DNA from: Zea mays
Taxonomy: Eukaryota; Streptophyta; Magnoliopsida; Poales; Poaceae
Assembly: GCF_902167145.1 (NCBI RefSeq)
Contig: NC_050098.1
Span: 137,156,207 to 137,220,206, forward strand
Direction of reading: 5' to 3'
DNA length: 64,000 nt
Made by a program: the position numbers and the translations under genes. Below the pieces are notes generated by a model. It was not told the DNA's origin, ran no database searches, and saw only the letters and a list, made by a program, of their open reading frames with translations. Of this stretch, positions 47,147-60,013 are shown one piece after another (the stretch's first letter is position 1; the number at the start of each line of letters is the position of its first letter).

Positions 47147-48262
47147 TATCAGGGATACAATCCCAAGTACTTGGGGCCCATTGGTTAGCGAGCACACTAG
47201 GGAAAGGGCCCTGGCATCTGGGGGCCCATCGATCAGTTTAAGGAGATAGGTAATGTCTTCCTTGGAAGAACCCACCCCGGACAAACTCCACGGCACCGAG
47301 CCTAGGGTCGTGCATGGAAAGACCTGATAGGGGGCGGGTGTAATGAAGGGAAACCACTCGACTGGATCCTGCGCCTAGCTCGAGACCGACCCGTCATAAG
47401 TAACCGACTGTATTAGCTATGACTGGCGTCGAGCCATAATGGAGGCGTCGGTCCGCCTCCCACTCATTACCTACGAGTCCCTCAAGCCATAGAGCACTCA
47501 TGACCTACGAGCCCTCGGACTGTGGCGCATTTATGGCCCGCGCATCCCCTAGCCAATGGCACACTCATGACCTACTAGGACTAGGCCTGAGTGCACATGC
47601 CGCTAGCAGGGCACAACACGATGAATCGAGCCGAACCCCAGGCTACGAAGGCCAAGGGTCGACATAGCCCAAATGATGGCGCTTGGGACCCACACTGCCC
47701 ACGTCATCCATCATAAAGAATACGAGACAACCAGGTGACCCTGGTGCCCATAAGCACGCGTGGCTTTACCCCAGGTAGAATGCTTGGTGTTACCCTTGCC
47801 TGATGGCTCCTTCTCAGGTAATCCACCGTTAGCCAACCCCTCTCTCGACCGATAAAAGGGAGGGGTTGGCCCCCAGGTTAGGGGGATGGTTCTCTTCAGA
47901 TGGATGCACCCACAAGGATGGACCCCGGACGAGAAGACGCCTAGAAGGACCGACGAACAAGAGGAGGGCCCAGAGGCTAGAGCCTCGGCACCAAGCCAAC
48001 ACTTAGCTAGGACTCCACTCTATAACCACCTCCACCACGAATAACAGACTTGGGAGCCTCTACTCCCTCTCTCACCCACATGTAACCCCTACTATGAGCT
48101 TTGATCTTCATTGGCGCTGGAAGTGCAAGCTGCCGATGATGGGAAGTAGGGACGTTCTGCCCGAACCAGTATAAATCTTGCGCCCACCACACACACCGTC
48201 CGGAGCCCAGAACTCGCACAATAAATTTAGTTGTTAGAGCGAGGTTTGAAACACCGACAACA
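47147..48262 (+). repeat. LTR of a gypsy element
   Basis: Starts TATCAGGGATACAATCCC directly after the polypurine tract, apparently TGTCAGGG with one G-to-A change, and ends near CACCGACAACA. A TATA-like GATAAAAGG lies near 47860. No primer site follows, so it is a 3' LTR. The exact 3' boundary is uncertain by a few bases. Confidence 0.65.
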
Positions 48263-48966
48263 ACCTACATCCTCATTGTGGTGGGTCTAAGCTAGGTGAT
48301 TCTTGCACTTAATTAGCATAACAATCCAAACCCATAAATGGCACCGTAAGAATCTCTCTAATGAGGAATCTAATAAGGCATGATACCACTAGAGTTTATC
48401 TTTGTGAATCTCCCATGAGAATGAACATAATAGCCTCTTACAATATGATGGCCAGAGCCAACAACAATCACCAAATATGCTCAATGATCCTTCGCTGCCT
48501 CAAAGCCATCTAGGTTGCAACAACCACCATGAGTAACAATAATCCTACAAGTAAATATGATTTCTAGTGCCACTAGATGTAACAACTCTATACAAATCAC
48601 AGAGATCACTCCCAATCTCACTTTTGGGAGCACCCCATATGCCTCAGGGGCTTTACAAAGGCCAGGCCAAGGCCTGCGTTGACCAGCAGCGATCGTCGCC
48701 CTCAAGCAAGCTCTATCCATGGCCTCGCCAGTGGTAGTCGCCGATCGTGGAGGTCCTCCCTAGGGGCCCACCACTCGCACTGGTGGTGTTTCAAGGGCAG
48801 GGCAGTGCCAAGGCCTACATGGTCTACTATGTCGGCCTACCACTAGGCTCCGCATCACCAAGGCTCAAGTCACCGGCCACGATACAAACCCATGGTGTTC
48901 AGGGTAGGTTGTGTCGGCCAGAAGCCCGTGACTCTTGGTGTTCGAGGTAGACACCATCAGCCTCTA
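48263..48966 (+). other. Unassigned stretch
   Basis: About 700 bp with no reading frame, LTR end or repeat that I recognise. It borders an Opie-type solo LTR. Confidence 0.4.
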
Positions 48967-50284
48967 TGAAAGGGAAATGTGCCCTTGGGCCATTTCTATA
49001 TTGTTTTGGTGATTAGATGCACAACACAGTAACATGACGTTGAGCAAAGGTATAAGAAACAAATCTAGATGGATCAAGTATGAAGGTAAGTTCTAAACGC
49101 TTAGTCATTTGTTTTATATGCTAAACATGCTTGTCTAAGTGCCAGGAACTCAGTTAAGACAAGTCCAAAGAGGAGCAAAGAAAGTTCAGCTGAAATAACC
49201 TGACTTGCACCAGTTGCGGGTGCACCGGACACTGTCCGGTGACCAGGCTGGCACGTCGACGATCTCGCTGCTCTCAGGAATCGCTGAGGACGCTGCGGCT
49301 AAAAGTCGCCAAACTGTCCGGTGAGACAACAGCGCCTGCACCAACGGTCGGTAGCGCGATCAACGCACAATCAACGGGCGACACGTGGCTAGAGCCAATG
49401 GTCACCAGGCCACATCGGACTGTCCGGTGTGCCACCGGACTGCCTGTTGTGCCAAAGGGACTGCGGCTGCAACGGTCGGCTTTGCCAGACAAAGAAAGAA
49501 ATCACGCACTGTTCATGTCTGGTGGTGCACCGGACTGTTCAGTGCGCCCACGGATAGAAGGCAAGAATTGCCTACCAAATGGAGCTCCAACGGATCCTAG
49601 CTGCCTTGGGGCTATAAAAGGGACCCCTAGGCACATGGAGTAGCACACCAAGCCTCCATTGAACATCCTAAGATGCCTAGACTCCGCAAGCATGCATCTG
49701 ATTCATTGCGTTTGAGATTTGAGCACTTGTTTGAGCTATGAACTCGATGCGCTGTGTTTTGTGCTCGTTTCTTGACTTGTGTGCGTGGTGTTGCTGTGAC
49801 TCTAGCGCTTGCGTGTGTTTCTATTCCCTCCCTTACTCTTGTGGTTTTATTGTGATCAATATTGCAAGGGTGAGAGGCTCCAACTTGTGGAGATTCCTCA
49901 CAAAGGGAAACATCTACTATAAGGAAGAAAACTGTGGTACTCAAGGTTGATCATTGGATCACTTGAGAGGGATTGAGTGCAATCCTTGACCGAAGGAGGT
50001 CACCACAATGTGGAGTAGGCATTGGCCGAACCACGGGATAAAATCACCACATCTCTTGTGCCACTTTTCATTGTGATTGATTTCTTTCGTAGAGTTCTCA
50101 CTAAATCACTTGCATTATTGTTCCTAAGTTCAATACACATTCTAAAGGAACAATCAAGTGACGAGTTATCTCTATATTCATAGCACCTTTGTTTTGACCT
50201 CACTAACATTTTATAAACCAAGTTTGTGTTGCTTTGTTTTGAATTTTATAGGATCACCTATTCACCCCCCTCTAGGTGCTCTCA
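48967..50284 (+). mobile_element. Opie-type solo LTR without TSD
   Basis: A 1318-bp LTR from TGAAAGGGAAATGTGCCC to TAGGTGCTCTCA, with degenerate CACCGGAC/GTCCGGTG motifs (49221-49544), a TATA box at 49613-49619 and a 6-C tract. No gag or pol follows. The flanks (CTCTA and GTCTG) do not match, so it may have arisen by recombination between LTRs of two different insertions, or a flank is lost. Confidence 0.85.
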
Positions 50285-50699
50285 GTCTGACCTGCTCCGC
50301 CTCTGGCTATCTCCAAAGCAACATGGGATGCTGCTTGCCCTTCGAGTCTTAAGGGCATTGGCGCTCCAACGAAGTGGAAAAGGGGGTCAACAATGGCTAC
50401 ACCTTCACCAACCTCACCACGCCGAAGGCAGCATGCCGGCCGTGGGAAGCCCTCATGGGGTCTTACCACACGCTCTTGTGGGATTCAATGCAGGCACCAA
50501 GACCTGACTCATCGGCCACGAGCTCCATGGCGTTTGGGGTAGCAGTCAACGGCTTCAGTCAAGCTCTGCCCTTGGCTATCACTAAGGCAGAACGGGTTGC
50601 TACTTACCCTAGGAATCTAACACGCAATGGTGCTCAGATGGTTTAGGCCAGCCCTGTACCTTCTACTTATAAGGTAGCAAGAGAATGAACTCTTCCTTT
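50285..50699 (+). other. Presumed gypsy 3' internal region, first segment
   Basis: No domain is recognised. It is the left continuation of the sequence that carries the hAT element and the 650-bp repeats. Confidence 0.35.
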
Positions 50700-50707
50700 G
50701 TGATAGG

Positions 50708-51580
50708 TAGGGGTGAAAACGGTCGGAAACGATCAGTAAACTATAAAATCATTTTCGTTTTCATATTTTTCCTCGAAAACGGATCGAAAACGGTAACTTC
50801 GGAAACGAAAACGACATCGGTAATTCGGAAACATCGGAAATGAAAGTTTGGTACGAAAATTACACCGGTTACGATCGGAATCTAAAATTCGATCGGTAAA
50901 AACTGTAACATGTACCCTCAATGGACTTCAAAAAATTCACGCAAGTCTACATTAATATAAAATTAGTAATAATATATAAGGTAGAAGGCCACAAGAAATA
51001 TATAAAGTAAGAAGTTCTACAATAATAAAATCATTATTATGTATTTAAATAAGGTAGAATCAAGATGTGTATAATGATATGGCACTTACATTCTATTTGT
51101 ACTCCTACTACTTGGCATAGTCAATATAATTAGTGTCCTTGGTCCTTCTTAAGTTCTCGTGCAAATTATGAATATATGCATCAAGAGTAATAACTTGTAA
51201 GAAAATATAAATAAGATTTATAAAAGTTTCAAACGATTCTAAACTATATACCATTAGATAGATTTTGATTTTAGGGAAAAATAAAATTAGTTTCATATTT
51301 TTCTAAGCTAAGATGAATTTATAAAGATCCGTTCAGATTTAATAATTTTCTAAAAAAATACCGAATTTATTACCGACTCTAAAATACCGAATAAAAACGG
51401 TAATTTCATGAAACGGTCGGAAGAGACCCAAACCGTTTTCGTTTCTGATTCCAAGTTTTTCTACCGATTCATTTCCGTATTTTCGGTAACCGTTTCCGTT
51501 TCCATTTAGACCTAAATTTCGGTAAAACTTCGAAAACAATTCCCGGTATCCGAAGATTACCATTTTCGTTTTCACCCCTA
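50708..51580. mobile_element. Non-autonomous hAT element, 873 bp
   Basis: Terminal inverted repeats TAGGGGTGAAAACG and CGTTTTCACCCCTA are flanked by a perfect 8-bp TSD GTGATAGG (50700-50707, 51581-51588), diagnostic of hAT. Subterminal regions are rich in CGGTAA/CGGAAACG motifs in both orientations. The AT-rich interior has no transposase frame (nothing over about 80 codons), so it depends on an autonomous relative. Confidence 0.92.
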
Positions 51581-52998
51581 GTGATAGGTTTTATCTGTGA
51601 TCAAGTCCGGTAAGGCTCATGTATGTAAACCCAGCCTCTGGTGCCATATGTGGTCCAGCCAGGTAGGGTTCGCCCTTGTAATTCCGGTCTCTAGAACTCG
51701 CTACTCAGATCTCATATGTCCAGTTGTAAAGGAAGGATTTGCTCTCATCCATTGATTTCTTTTCTTGCAAGGGCATGATGTTTTCCTCTGCCCCTTCCGT
51801 GGGTCCAAACTTCTATTGTAATCATGAAATCCAAATTATGTATCTAACCTTGCACCTGGTTTGGGGCCCCGCTTGATGATGAATAAGGAACACTAGGAAC
51901 CTGACCTGAGGGAAGGAGTCCATGTTCTCGAGTGTGGTTCGGAGTAGCGTAGCTGCTTAGCCTGGTTCCGTATCGTAAGCCTACACCTTCCACCGCCCTA
52001 GAACAACTGACCAACTGTCCTTGGCTAGGTCCCTAGAGGTTCGGACCATGTCCAGACTCAAGGGCTGGTCTTGAAACTAGGCTCGGTAAGGTTCAACTAC
52101 ATGATTTGAAGGATTGAATGCAACAAAGTAGGGGACCCATGGGTACGCTGCTGAGCTTAGGTCCTGAGCTGCATTCAGGACCGGCCTCTGGTCTGATGTT
52201 TCCCTCAGACAGTCGAAACTACCTCCTAGAGAGCCAAACTACCTGGGGGCCAATAGAAGAGAAAAAAAATCTTGCCCTTCAGCTAGGCTGCACTTACGCG
52301 GATCCTAGTCCGGTAGGTGCCACCCTTGTAAATCCAACCCCTGGTGATTTTCGCACATATCTCATATATCTAGTAGTGAAGAAAGGTTTTGCTCTCGGTA
52401 CAATCCTTATGTATTGACTTCATCATCATATTTTTAACCTAGGCATGATTCTCTTTTTACCCCCTGAAAGTTGCATAGAGGGAGGGTGAATAGGTGAAAC
52501 CTGAAATTTATCGACTTTAAACACACACTAAGGCCGGGGTTAGCGTTAGGATTAAATTCAAGTCAAAAGAATGTTTCTCTTGCTAAGAGTTGCTCAAGAA
52601 ATGCGAATGACGTATGGGAGCCAACTCAAATTAATACTAGCAAGGAAATGTTAGAGAGGGAAACAAATCAAACGAGAATCAAGGCGAGTGAACACGATGA
52701 TTTGTTTTACCGAGGTTTGGTTCCAAAGAACCTAGTCCCCGTTGAGGAGGTCACAAAGACCGGGTCTATTTCAACCCTTTCCGTCTCTCAAACGGTCACT
52801 TAGACCGAGTGAGCCTTTTCTTTAATCTCACGGGTCACTTAGACCCCGCAAGGACCACCACAAACTTAGATATCTCTTGCTTCGATTACAAGTCTCTTGA
52901 AAATAAGAAGGGAAAAAGAAAAGGTCAAACCAAGCGACAAGAGCAACAAAAGAACAGAAGTGATCCTCTCACAAGCCCTAATGCACTATAGTTGTTTT

Positions 52999-54370
52999 TG
53001 AAAGGGAAATGTGCCCTTGGGCCATTTTTATAAATGTTTTGGTGATTAGATGCCTAACACATATTGATTTAGTTCTTATGTGCTAAATAAGTGAGAAGTG
53101 CAAATTGAAGAAAAAGGTATGTATCCTGCCTTAGTAAATAGTTTTGAGTATTAACATATGCATTGAGGTGCCAGGAAACATTTCCGAGAAGAAATGATTT
53201 GAATTGGAAAAGAGTTGGCTAAGTCAGCCAAACTAGCACAGTCTGTGGTGCACCGGACAGTGTCTGGTGCCCCAGGCTGGCTCGGCGGCGAACTGGTCGC
53301 TCTCGGGAATCGGTGGGGCGACGTGGCTAAAAATCACCGGACTGTCCGGTAGTGCACCGGACTGTCCGGTGAGTCTTCAGCGCTCGCGCCCAAGTACATC
53401 GGCGATGAACTCGTCGCTCTCGGGAAAAGGAGAAAGCGTCACGGCTAAAAATCACCGGATTGTCCGGTGGTGCACCGGACTGTCCGGTGAGTCAACGGCG
53501 CCAGCGGCCAACGGTCGCCTGCACGATCAACGGGTGACACATGGCTTAGCCAACAGTCGGATGGTCGCACCGGACTGTCCAGTGTGCACCGGACAGTGTC
53601 CAGTGTGCCAACAGATCCAAAGATCCAACGGTTGGCTTCACCAGAAAAGGAAAGAGATCGCGCACCAGACTGCTACAGTAGCTGTCCGGTGGTGCACCGG
53701 ATTGTCCGGTGCACCGCTCGACAGAAGGCAAGAATTGCCTTCCAACTTGGTCTCCAACGGCTCCTAGCTGCCTTGGGGATATAAAAGGGACCCCTAGGCG
53801 CATGGAGCAAAACACCAAGCATTCACTAAGCATCCTAAGACTCCCAGACTCCGCCTCCACGCATTTGATTGATTGTGTTAGTGATTTGAGCTCCGTTTGA
53901 GTTGTGAACTCTCTGTGCTATGCTTCGAGCTCAAGTCTTGGCTTGTGTGCGTGTGTGTGCTGCAGATTTGAGTCTTGCGTGTGTTACTCTCCCTCACTTA
54001 CTACTGTGCTTTTCTTGTGATAAACTTGTAACGGCGAGAGGCTCCAATCTGTGGAGATTCCTTGCAAATGGGAGAAAAATTACTAATGAAGATAGCTGTA
54101 TTACTCAAAGTTGATTATTGGATCACTTGAGAGGGATTGAGTGCAATCCTTGACCGAAGGAGGTCACCACAACGTGGAAGTAGGCATTGGCCGAACCACG
54201 AGATAAATCACTGTGTCTTGTGTCCATCTTATTTGTGATTGGCTTTCTTCTAGAATTCACACTTTAGCAACTTGGTTTTAATCGCACTAACATTTCATAA
54301 CCAAGTGTTGCCTATTTAGTGTTGAAATTCCTAGGATCACCTATTCACCCCCCCCCTCTAGGTGCTCTCA
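52999..54370 (+). repeat. 5' LTR of Opie-2
   Basis: Runs from TGAAAGGGAAATGTGCCC to GGTGCTCTCA, with palindromes at 53250-53716, a TATA box at 53780-53786 and a 9-C tract. Confidence 0.94.
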
Positions 54371-54372
54371 AT

Positions 54373-54384
54373 TGGTATCGGAGC
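54373..54384 (+). promoter_or_regulatory. Primer binding site of Opie-2
   Basis: TGGTATCGGAGC, one change from the initiator-Met tRNA site. Confidence 0.9.
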
Positions 54385-54420
54385 CGTACTCTTCATTTAA
54401 AGGACTAATTGCCCGAAGAG

Positions 54421-56807
54421 ATGGATCCTAAGGGTAAGGGAATGGTGGTCAATGACAAGGAGAAGGAGTCCCTCTTCAACGAGCCAAGAGACGACAAGCC
54501 CACTGACTCAGGCTCAAGTCACAAGAAGAGGGACGGGAAGAAAAAGAGGCGCATCAAGAAGATCATATACTATGACAGCGACGCCTCCTCTTCTTCACCA
54601 AGGGACGACGACGACGATGACTTGTCCAAAAGAAAGACGGTTAATCAAAACTACTCCTTTGATTATTCTCGCATCCCTTATAATTCAAATGCTCATTTGC
54701 TATCAATTCCACTTGGGAAACCCCCACACTTTTATGGAGAAGGCTATTCTTTCTGGAGTCATAAAATGAGTAGTCATTTATTTTCCCTCCATCCTAGTAT
54801 CTGGGAGATTGTTGAAAACAGACTGCATTTTGATAGTACTGACAATCCCGTTTTCATAAATGAGCAAATTCATAAAAATACCCAAGCCACTACCGTGTTG
54901 CTAGCATCTCTATGCAGGGATGAATATAACAAGGTCAGTGGCTTGGACAACGCCAAACAGATTTGGGACACCCTCAAAATATCTCACGAGGGTAATGACG
55001 CCACCATGATCACCAAGATTGAACTGGTGGAAGCGAGCTGGGGAGGTTCGCGATGATCAGGGGAGAGGAGCCAACATAGACCTACAACAGGCTCAAGACC
55101 CTGGTCAACAAAATCCGAAGCTACGGAAGCACAAGATGGACGGATCATAATGTCGTCCGACTCATGCTCAGGTCATTTACAGTTATTGACCCTCGTCTTG
55201 TGAAACTTATTCGTGAAAAACCCAGGTACACCAAAATGACGCCCGAGGAGATCCTCGGAAAATTCGTAAGCGGGCACATGATGGTTAAGGAGGCAAGATA
55301 TGTGGATGACGCCTTGAACGGTCCACTCCTGTCTACGAGTCGCAGCCCGTTTCTCTCAAAGCAACTAGCAGCAGGGAGGCGCTACCAAGCAAGGTAGCAC
55401 AAGTGGAGGCTGCCGAGCTCAATGAGGATGAGATGGCGCTTATCATCAAGCGCTTCAAGACCGCGCTAAAAGGACGCAAGGAGTACCCCAACAAGAACAA
55501 GTCAAGGGGAAAACGCTCCTGCTTCAAATGCGGTAAGTCTGGTCATTTTATATCTCAATGCCCCGATAACGATAATGACTAGGCACAAGAGAAGCATGGA
55601 AAAAGAGAGAAGAAGAAGAACTACCGGAAGGCCAAGGGCGAGGCACACATTGGGAAGGAATGGGACTCCGACTGCTCCTCCTCCGACTCTGAGGATGAAG
55701 GACTAGCTGCCTCGACCTTCAACAAATCTTCACTCTTCCCCAACGAATGCCATACATGCCTCATGGCTAAGGATAAGAAGGTACGTATTCGAGACACTCC
55801 TAAGTACACTTCTTCTAGCGATGAGGAATCTTCCAATGATGAGGTAGATTACATTTATTTGTTTAAGGGATTAGATAGAGCTAAAGTAGACAAAATTAAT
55901 GAATTAATTGATGCTCTTAATGAAAAAGATAAACTGCTAGAAAAGCAAGAGGACATTTTATATGAGGAACATGACAAGTTTGTTAGTGTTCAAAAATCTC
56001 TTGCTTTAGAAATTAAGAAAAATAAAATACTGTCATCTGAGTTATCTTCCTATCATGAATCTATTGCTAGCTTAAAGGATTTAAATAATGATTTGAATAC
56101 TAAGTTAGAAAAAGCAAATGCAAGTAGTTCATGTGTAGAACATGTAGTTATTTGCAATAGATGTAAAGATGGTAATTTTGATGAACATGTTGCTACTATT
56201 GCTAAGTTAAATAATGATGTTGCAAGTCTTAATGATCAACTTAAGACTTGCAAAAATGATTATGAGAAATTAAAATTTGCTAGGGATGCCTACACCGTTG
56301 GTAGACACCCCTCAATTAAGGATGGACTTGGTTTTCGAAAGGAAACCAAGAACTTAACAAGCCAAAGGACTTCCGATCTCAAGGGGAAAGGGAAGGCTCC
56401 TATGGCCAGTAGCTCACATTCCTCACAAGAACAAAAGAAACATGCCTATCTTTATGCTCTTGTTAAGAAAGTTTCTCATTATAATAGGAGTTATGATCAT
56501 GTTGCTTTACCTATTTATAATGAGTCACATGTTATGTTTGCATCAAGCTCTACTTATGCATGATAGAAATAGGCCTAGGCGTAATCATGTTGTGTCTCAC
56601 GCGCCTAGAAAATCTTGCAATGGGCCTACTACTGTCTATCATGCTTGCAATGCTTCCTTTGTACTTTTATGTAGAAATGCAAAAGTGGTTGCTAGGAAGT
56701 TGGGATCCAAATGCAAGGGAGACAAAACTTGCATATGGGTTCCAAAAACTGTTGTGACTAACCTTGTAGGACCTAACAAGAGTTGGGTACCTAAGACCCA
56801 AGCTTAA
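54421..56807 (+). pseudogene. gag: gag of Opie-2 (decayed)
   Basis: It starts at ATG 54421 (MDPKGKGMVV), as in Opie-1. Unlike Opie-1 it keeps the IWDTLKISHEGND segment. Frameshifts near 55035, 55320-55335 and 56545-56560 and stops at 55077 and 55580 (TAG, probably former CAG) break it. The zinc knuckle is intact at 55520-55561 (CFKCGKSGHFISQC). The coiled-coil-like part with CNRCKDG and GRHPSIKDGLGF lies in one open stretch, 55763-56563. The C terminus ends WVPKTQA at TAA 56805-56807. Confidence 0.88.
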
Positions 56808-56818
56808 ATTCCTTGCAG

Positions 56819-59800
56819 GTTTATGCATCCGGGGGCTCAAGCTGGATTATCGACAGCGGATGCATAAACCACATGACAGGGGAGAAGAAGATGTTCACCT
56901 CCTACGTCAAGAACAAGGATTCCCAGGATACGATCATCTTTGGAGATGGGAACCAAGGCAAGGTCAAAGGGTTGGGAAAAATAGCCATCACATCCGAGCA
57001 TTCTATCTCTAATGTGTTTCTAGTTGAATCGCTCGGGTATAATTTGTTGTCTGTGAGTCAATTATGTAACATGGGTTATAATTTTTTATTCACAAATATT
57101 GATGTATCTATCTTTAGAAGAAGTGATGGTTCACTAGCTTTTAAGGGTGTAGTAGACGGCAAGCTCTATTTAGTTGATTTTTCGAAAGAGAATGCCGATC
57201 TAGATGCATGCTTAATAGCTAAGACTAATATGGGCTGGCTTTGGCATCGTCGTCTAGCACATGTTGGGATGAAGAACCTTCATAAGCTTCTAAAGGGAGA
57301 TCATGTGTTAGGACTACTCGATGTCTGTTTTGAGAAAGACAGACCTTGTGCAACGTGCCAAGCAGGGAAACAGGTGGGAAGCACTCATCATAGCAAAAAT
57401 GTGATGACAACGTCAAGACCACTGGAACTTCTTCATATGGATCTCTTTGGTCCCCTTGCCTATCTCAGCATCGGGGGAAGTAAGTATGGTCTTGTAATAG
57501 TTGATGATTTTTCCCGCTTCACTTGAGTATTCTTTTTGCAGGACAAATCAGAAACCCAAGGGACCCTAAAGCGCTTCTTAAGGAGAGCTCAAAATGAGTT
57601 TGAGCTAAAGGTGAAGAAGATAGAAGCGATAATGGGTCCGAGTTCAAGAATCTTCAAGTTGAAGAGTTTCTTGAGGAGGAAGGCATCAAGCACGAGTTCT
57701 CCGCTCCCTACACACCACAACAAAATGGTGTGATAGAGAGGAAGAACAGGACGCTAATCGACATGGCGAGAACGATGCTTGGAGAGTACAAGACGCCTGA
57801 GCGGTTTTGGTCGGAAGCTGTGAACACAGCCTGCCATGCCATAAACCGGCTCTATCTGCATCGTCTCCTCAAGAAGACCTCCTACGAACTCCTTACTGGT
57901 AACAAACCCAATGTTTCCTATTTCCATGTATTTGGGAGCAAATGCTACATTCTTGTGAAGAAAGGAAGACATTCAAAATTTGCTCCCAAGGCAGTAGAAG
58001 GGTTTTTACTAGGGTATGACTCAAATACAAAGGCGTATAGGGTCTTCAACAAATCATCAGGATTAGTGGAAGTCTCTAGCGACGTTGTATTTGATGAGAC
58101 TAATCGCTCTCCAAGAGGGCAAGTTGATCTTGATGATATAGATGAAGATGAAGTTCCGACGGCCGCTATGCGAACTATGGCGATAGGAGATGTGCGACCA
58201 CAGGAACTACAGGAACAAGATCAACCCTCTTCCTCGACACTGGTGTATCCCCCAACTCAGGACGATGATCCGATACCTCAGGAAGAGGGGTAGGATCAAG
58301 GGGAGCATAGGTAGAACAGGTTATGGAGGAAGAAGCACCACGGGTCCCTCCAACTCAAGTCCGAGCGACGATCCAAAGACATCACCCGGTCGATCAGATT
58401 CTGGGTGACATCAGCAAGGGAGTAACTACTCGCTCATGATTAGCTAATTTTTGTGAGCATTACTCATTTGTCTCTTCTATTGAGCCTTTCAGGGTAGAAG
58501 AGGCCCTACAGGATCCGAACTGGGTGTTGGCCATGCAGGAAGAGCTCAACAACTTCAAAAGGAATGAAGTATGGAGCCTGGTGCCATGTCCAAAGCAAAA
58601 CATTGTGGGAACCAAGTGGGTGTTCCGCAACAAGCAAGACGAGCACGGAGTAGTGACAAGAAACAAGGCTCGACTTGTGGCAAAAGGTTATGCCCAAGTC
58701 GCAGGTTTGGATTTTGAGGAGACTTTTGCTCCTGTAGCTAGGTTAGAATCAATACGGATATTATTAGCCTATGCTGCTCACCATTCCTTTAGGCTGTTCC
58801 AAGTGGATGTGAAAAGCGCATTCCTCAATGGGCCAATCAAGGAGGAGGTATACGTGGAACAACCCCTGGCTTTGAGAATGACAGGTATCCCGACCATGTG
58901 TATAAGCTCTCTAAGACGCTCTATGGACTTAAGCAAGCCCCAAGAGCATGGTATGAATGCCTTAGAGATTTTCTTATTGATAATGCTTTCAAGGTTAAGA
59001 AAGCTGATCCCACTCTTTTTACAAAGACTTGTGATGGTGATCTGTTTGTTTGCCAAATATATGTCGATGACATTATATTTGGTTCTACTAACCAAAAGTT
59101 GTGTGAAGAGTTTAGCAGGGTGATGATGCAAAAGTTCGAGATGTCGATGATGGGCAAGTTGACCTACTTCCTTGGATTCCAAGTGAAGCAACTCAAGGAC
59201 GGCACCTTCATCTACCAAACGAAGTACACTCAAGATCTTCTCAAGAGGTTTGGAATGAAGGATGCTAAGCCCGCGAAGACACCGATGGGAACCGACGAAC
59301 ATCTTGACCTCAACAAAGGAGGTAAGTCTGTTGATCAAAAGGCATACCGGTCAATGATAGGTTCATTACTTTATCTTTGTGCTAGTAGACCGGACATTAT
59401 GCTTAGTGTATGCATGTGTGCTAGGTTTCAATCCGACCCCAAGGAGTGTCACCTTGTGGCCGTTAAGCGAATTCTTAGGTATTTAGTTTCCACGCCTTGC
59501 TTCGGGATCTGGTATCCAAAGGGGTCTACCTTTGACTTAATTGGATACTTAGACTCCGACTATGTCGGGTGCAAGGTTGATAGGAAGAGAACATCAGGGA
59601 CGTGCCAATTTCTAGGAAGGTCCCTGGTGTCCTGGAGTTCCAAGAAACAAACATCTGTTGCCCCATCCACCGCTGAGGCCGAGTACGTTGCCGCAGGACA
59701 GTGTTGCGCGCAACTACTTTGGATGAGGCAAACCCTCCGGGACTTTGGCTACAATCTGAGCAAAGTCCCACTCCTATGTGACAATGAGAGTGCAATCCGC

Positions 59801-60013
59801 TTGGTGGATAATCCTGTTGAACATAGCCGCACTAAGCACATAGACATCCGGCATCACTTCCTGAGAGATCACCAGAAAAAGGGAGATATCGACATTTATC
59901 ATATTAGCACCAAGAACCAGCTAGCCGATATCTTCACCAAGCCTTTGGATGAGAAAACATTTTGCAGGTTGTGTAGTGAGCTAAATGTCTTAGATTCGCG
60001 TAACTTGTATTGA
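56819..60013 (+). pseudogene. pol: pol of Opie-2: PR-IN-RT-RH (decayed)
   Basis: It begins after CCTTGCAG with protease (SSWIIDSGC). Integrase follows (WHRRLAH, CATCQAGK, MDLFGP, VIERKN), interrupted by TGA at 57524 (Trp expected) and a one-base loss near 57622. TAG at 58291, frameshifts near 58300 and a TGA near 58436 separate it from reverse transcriptase. That is frameshifted again near 58868; its YVDD is near 59060. RNase H ([16 protein letters not shown]) is open to the end at 60013. Pol is +2 to gag here, against +1 in Opie-1 and Ji. Confidence 0.88.

Noticed and set aside
50374..50646. 90-codon frame with a plausible start
   Set aside because: No recognisable domain and inside a transposon-derived region; composition alone explains it.
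52460..52464. CCCCC as a firm TSD for the reverse solo LTR
   Set aside because: It matches on both sides but lies in C-runs, so the match carries little weight; kept as weak support only.
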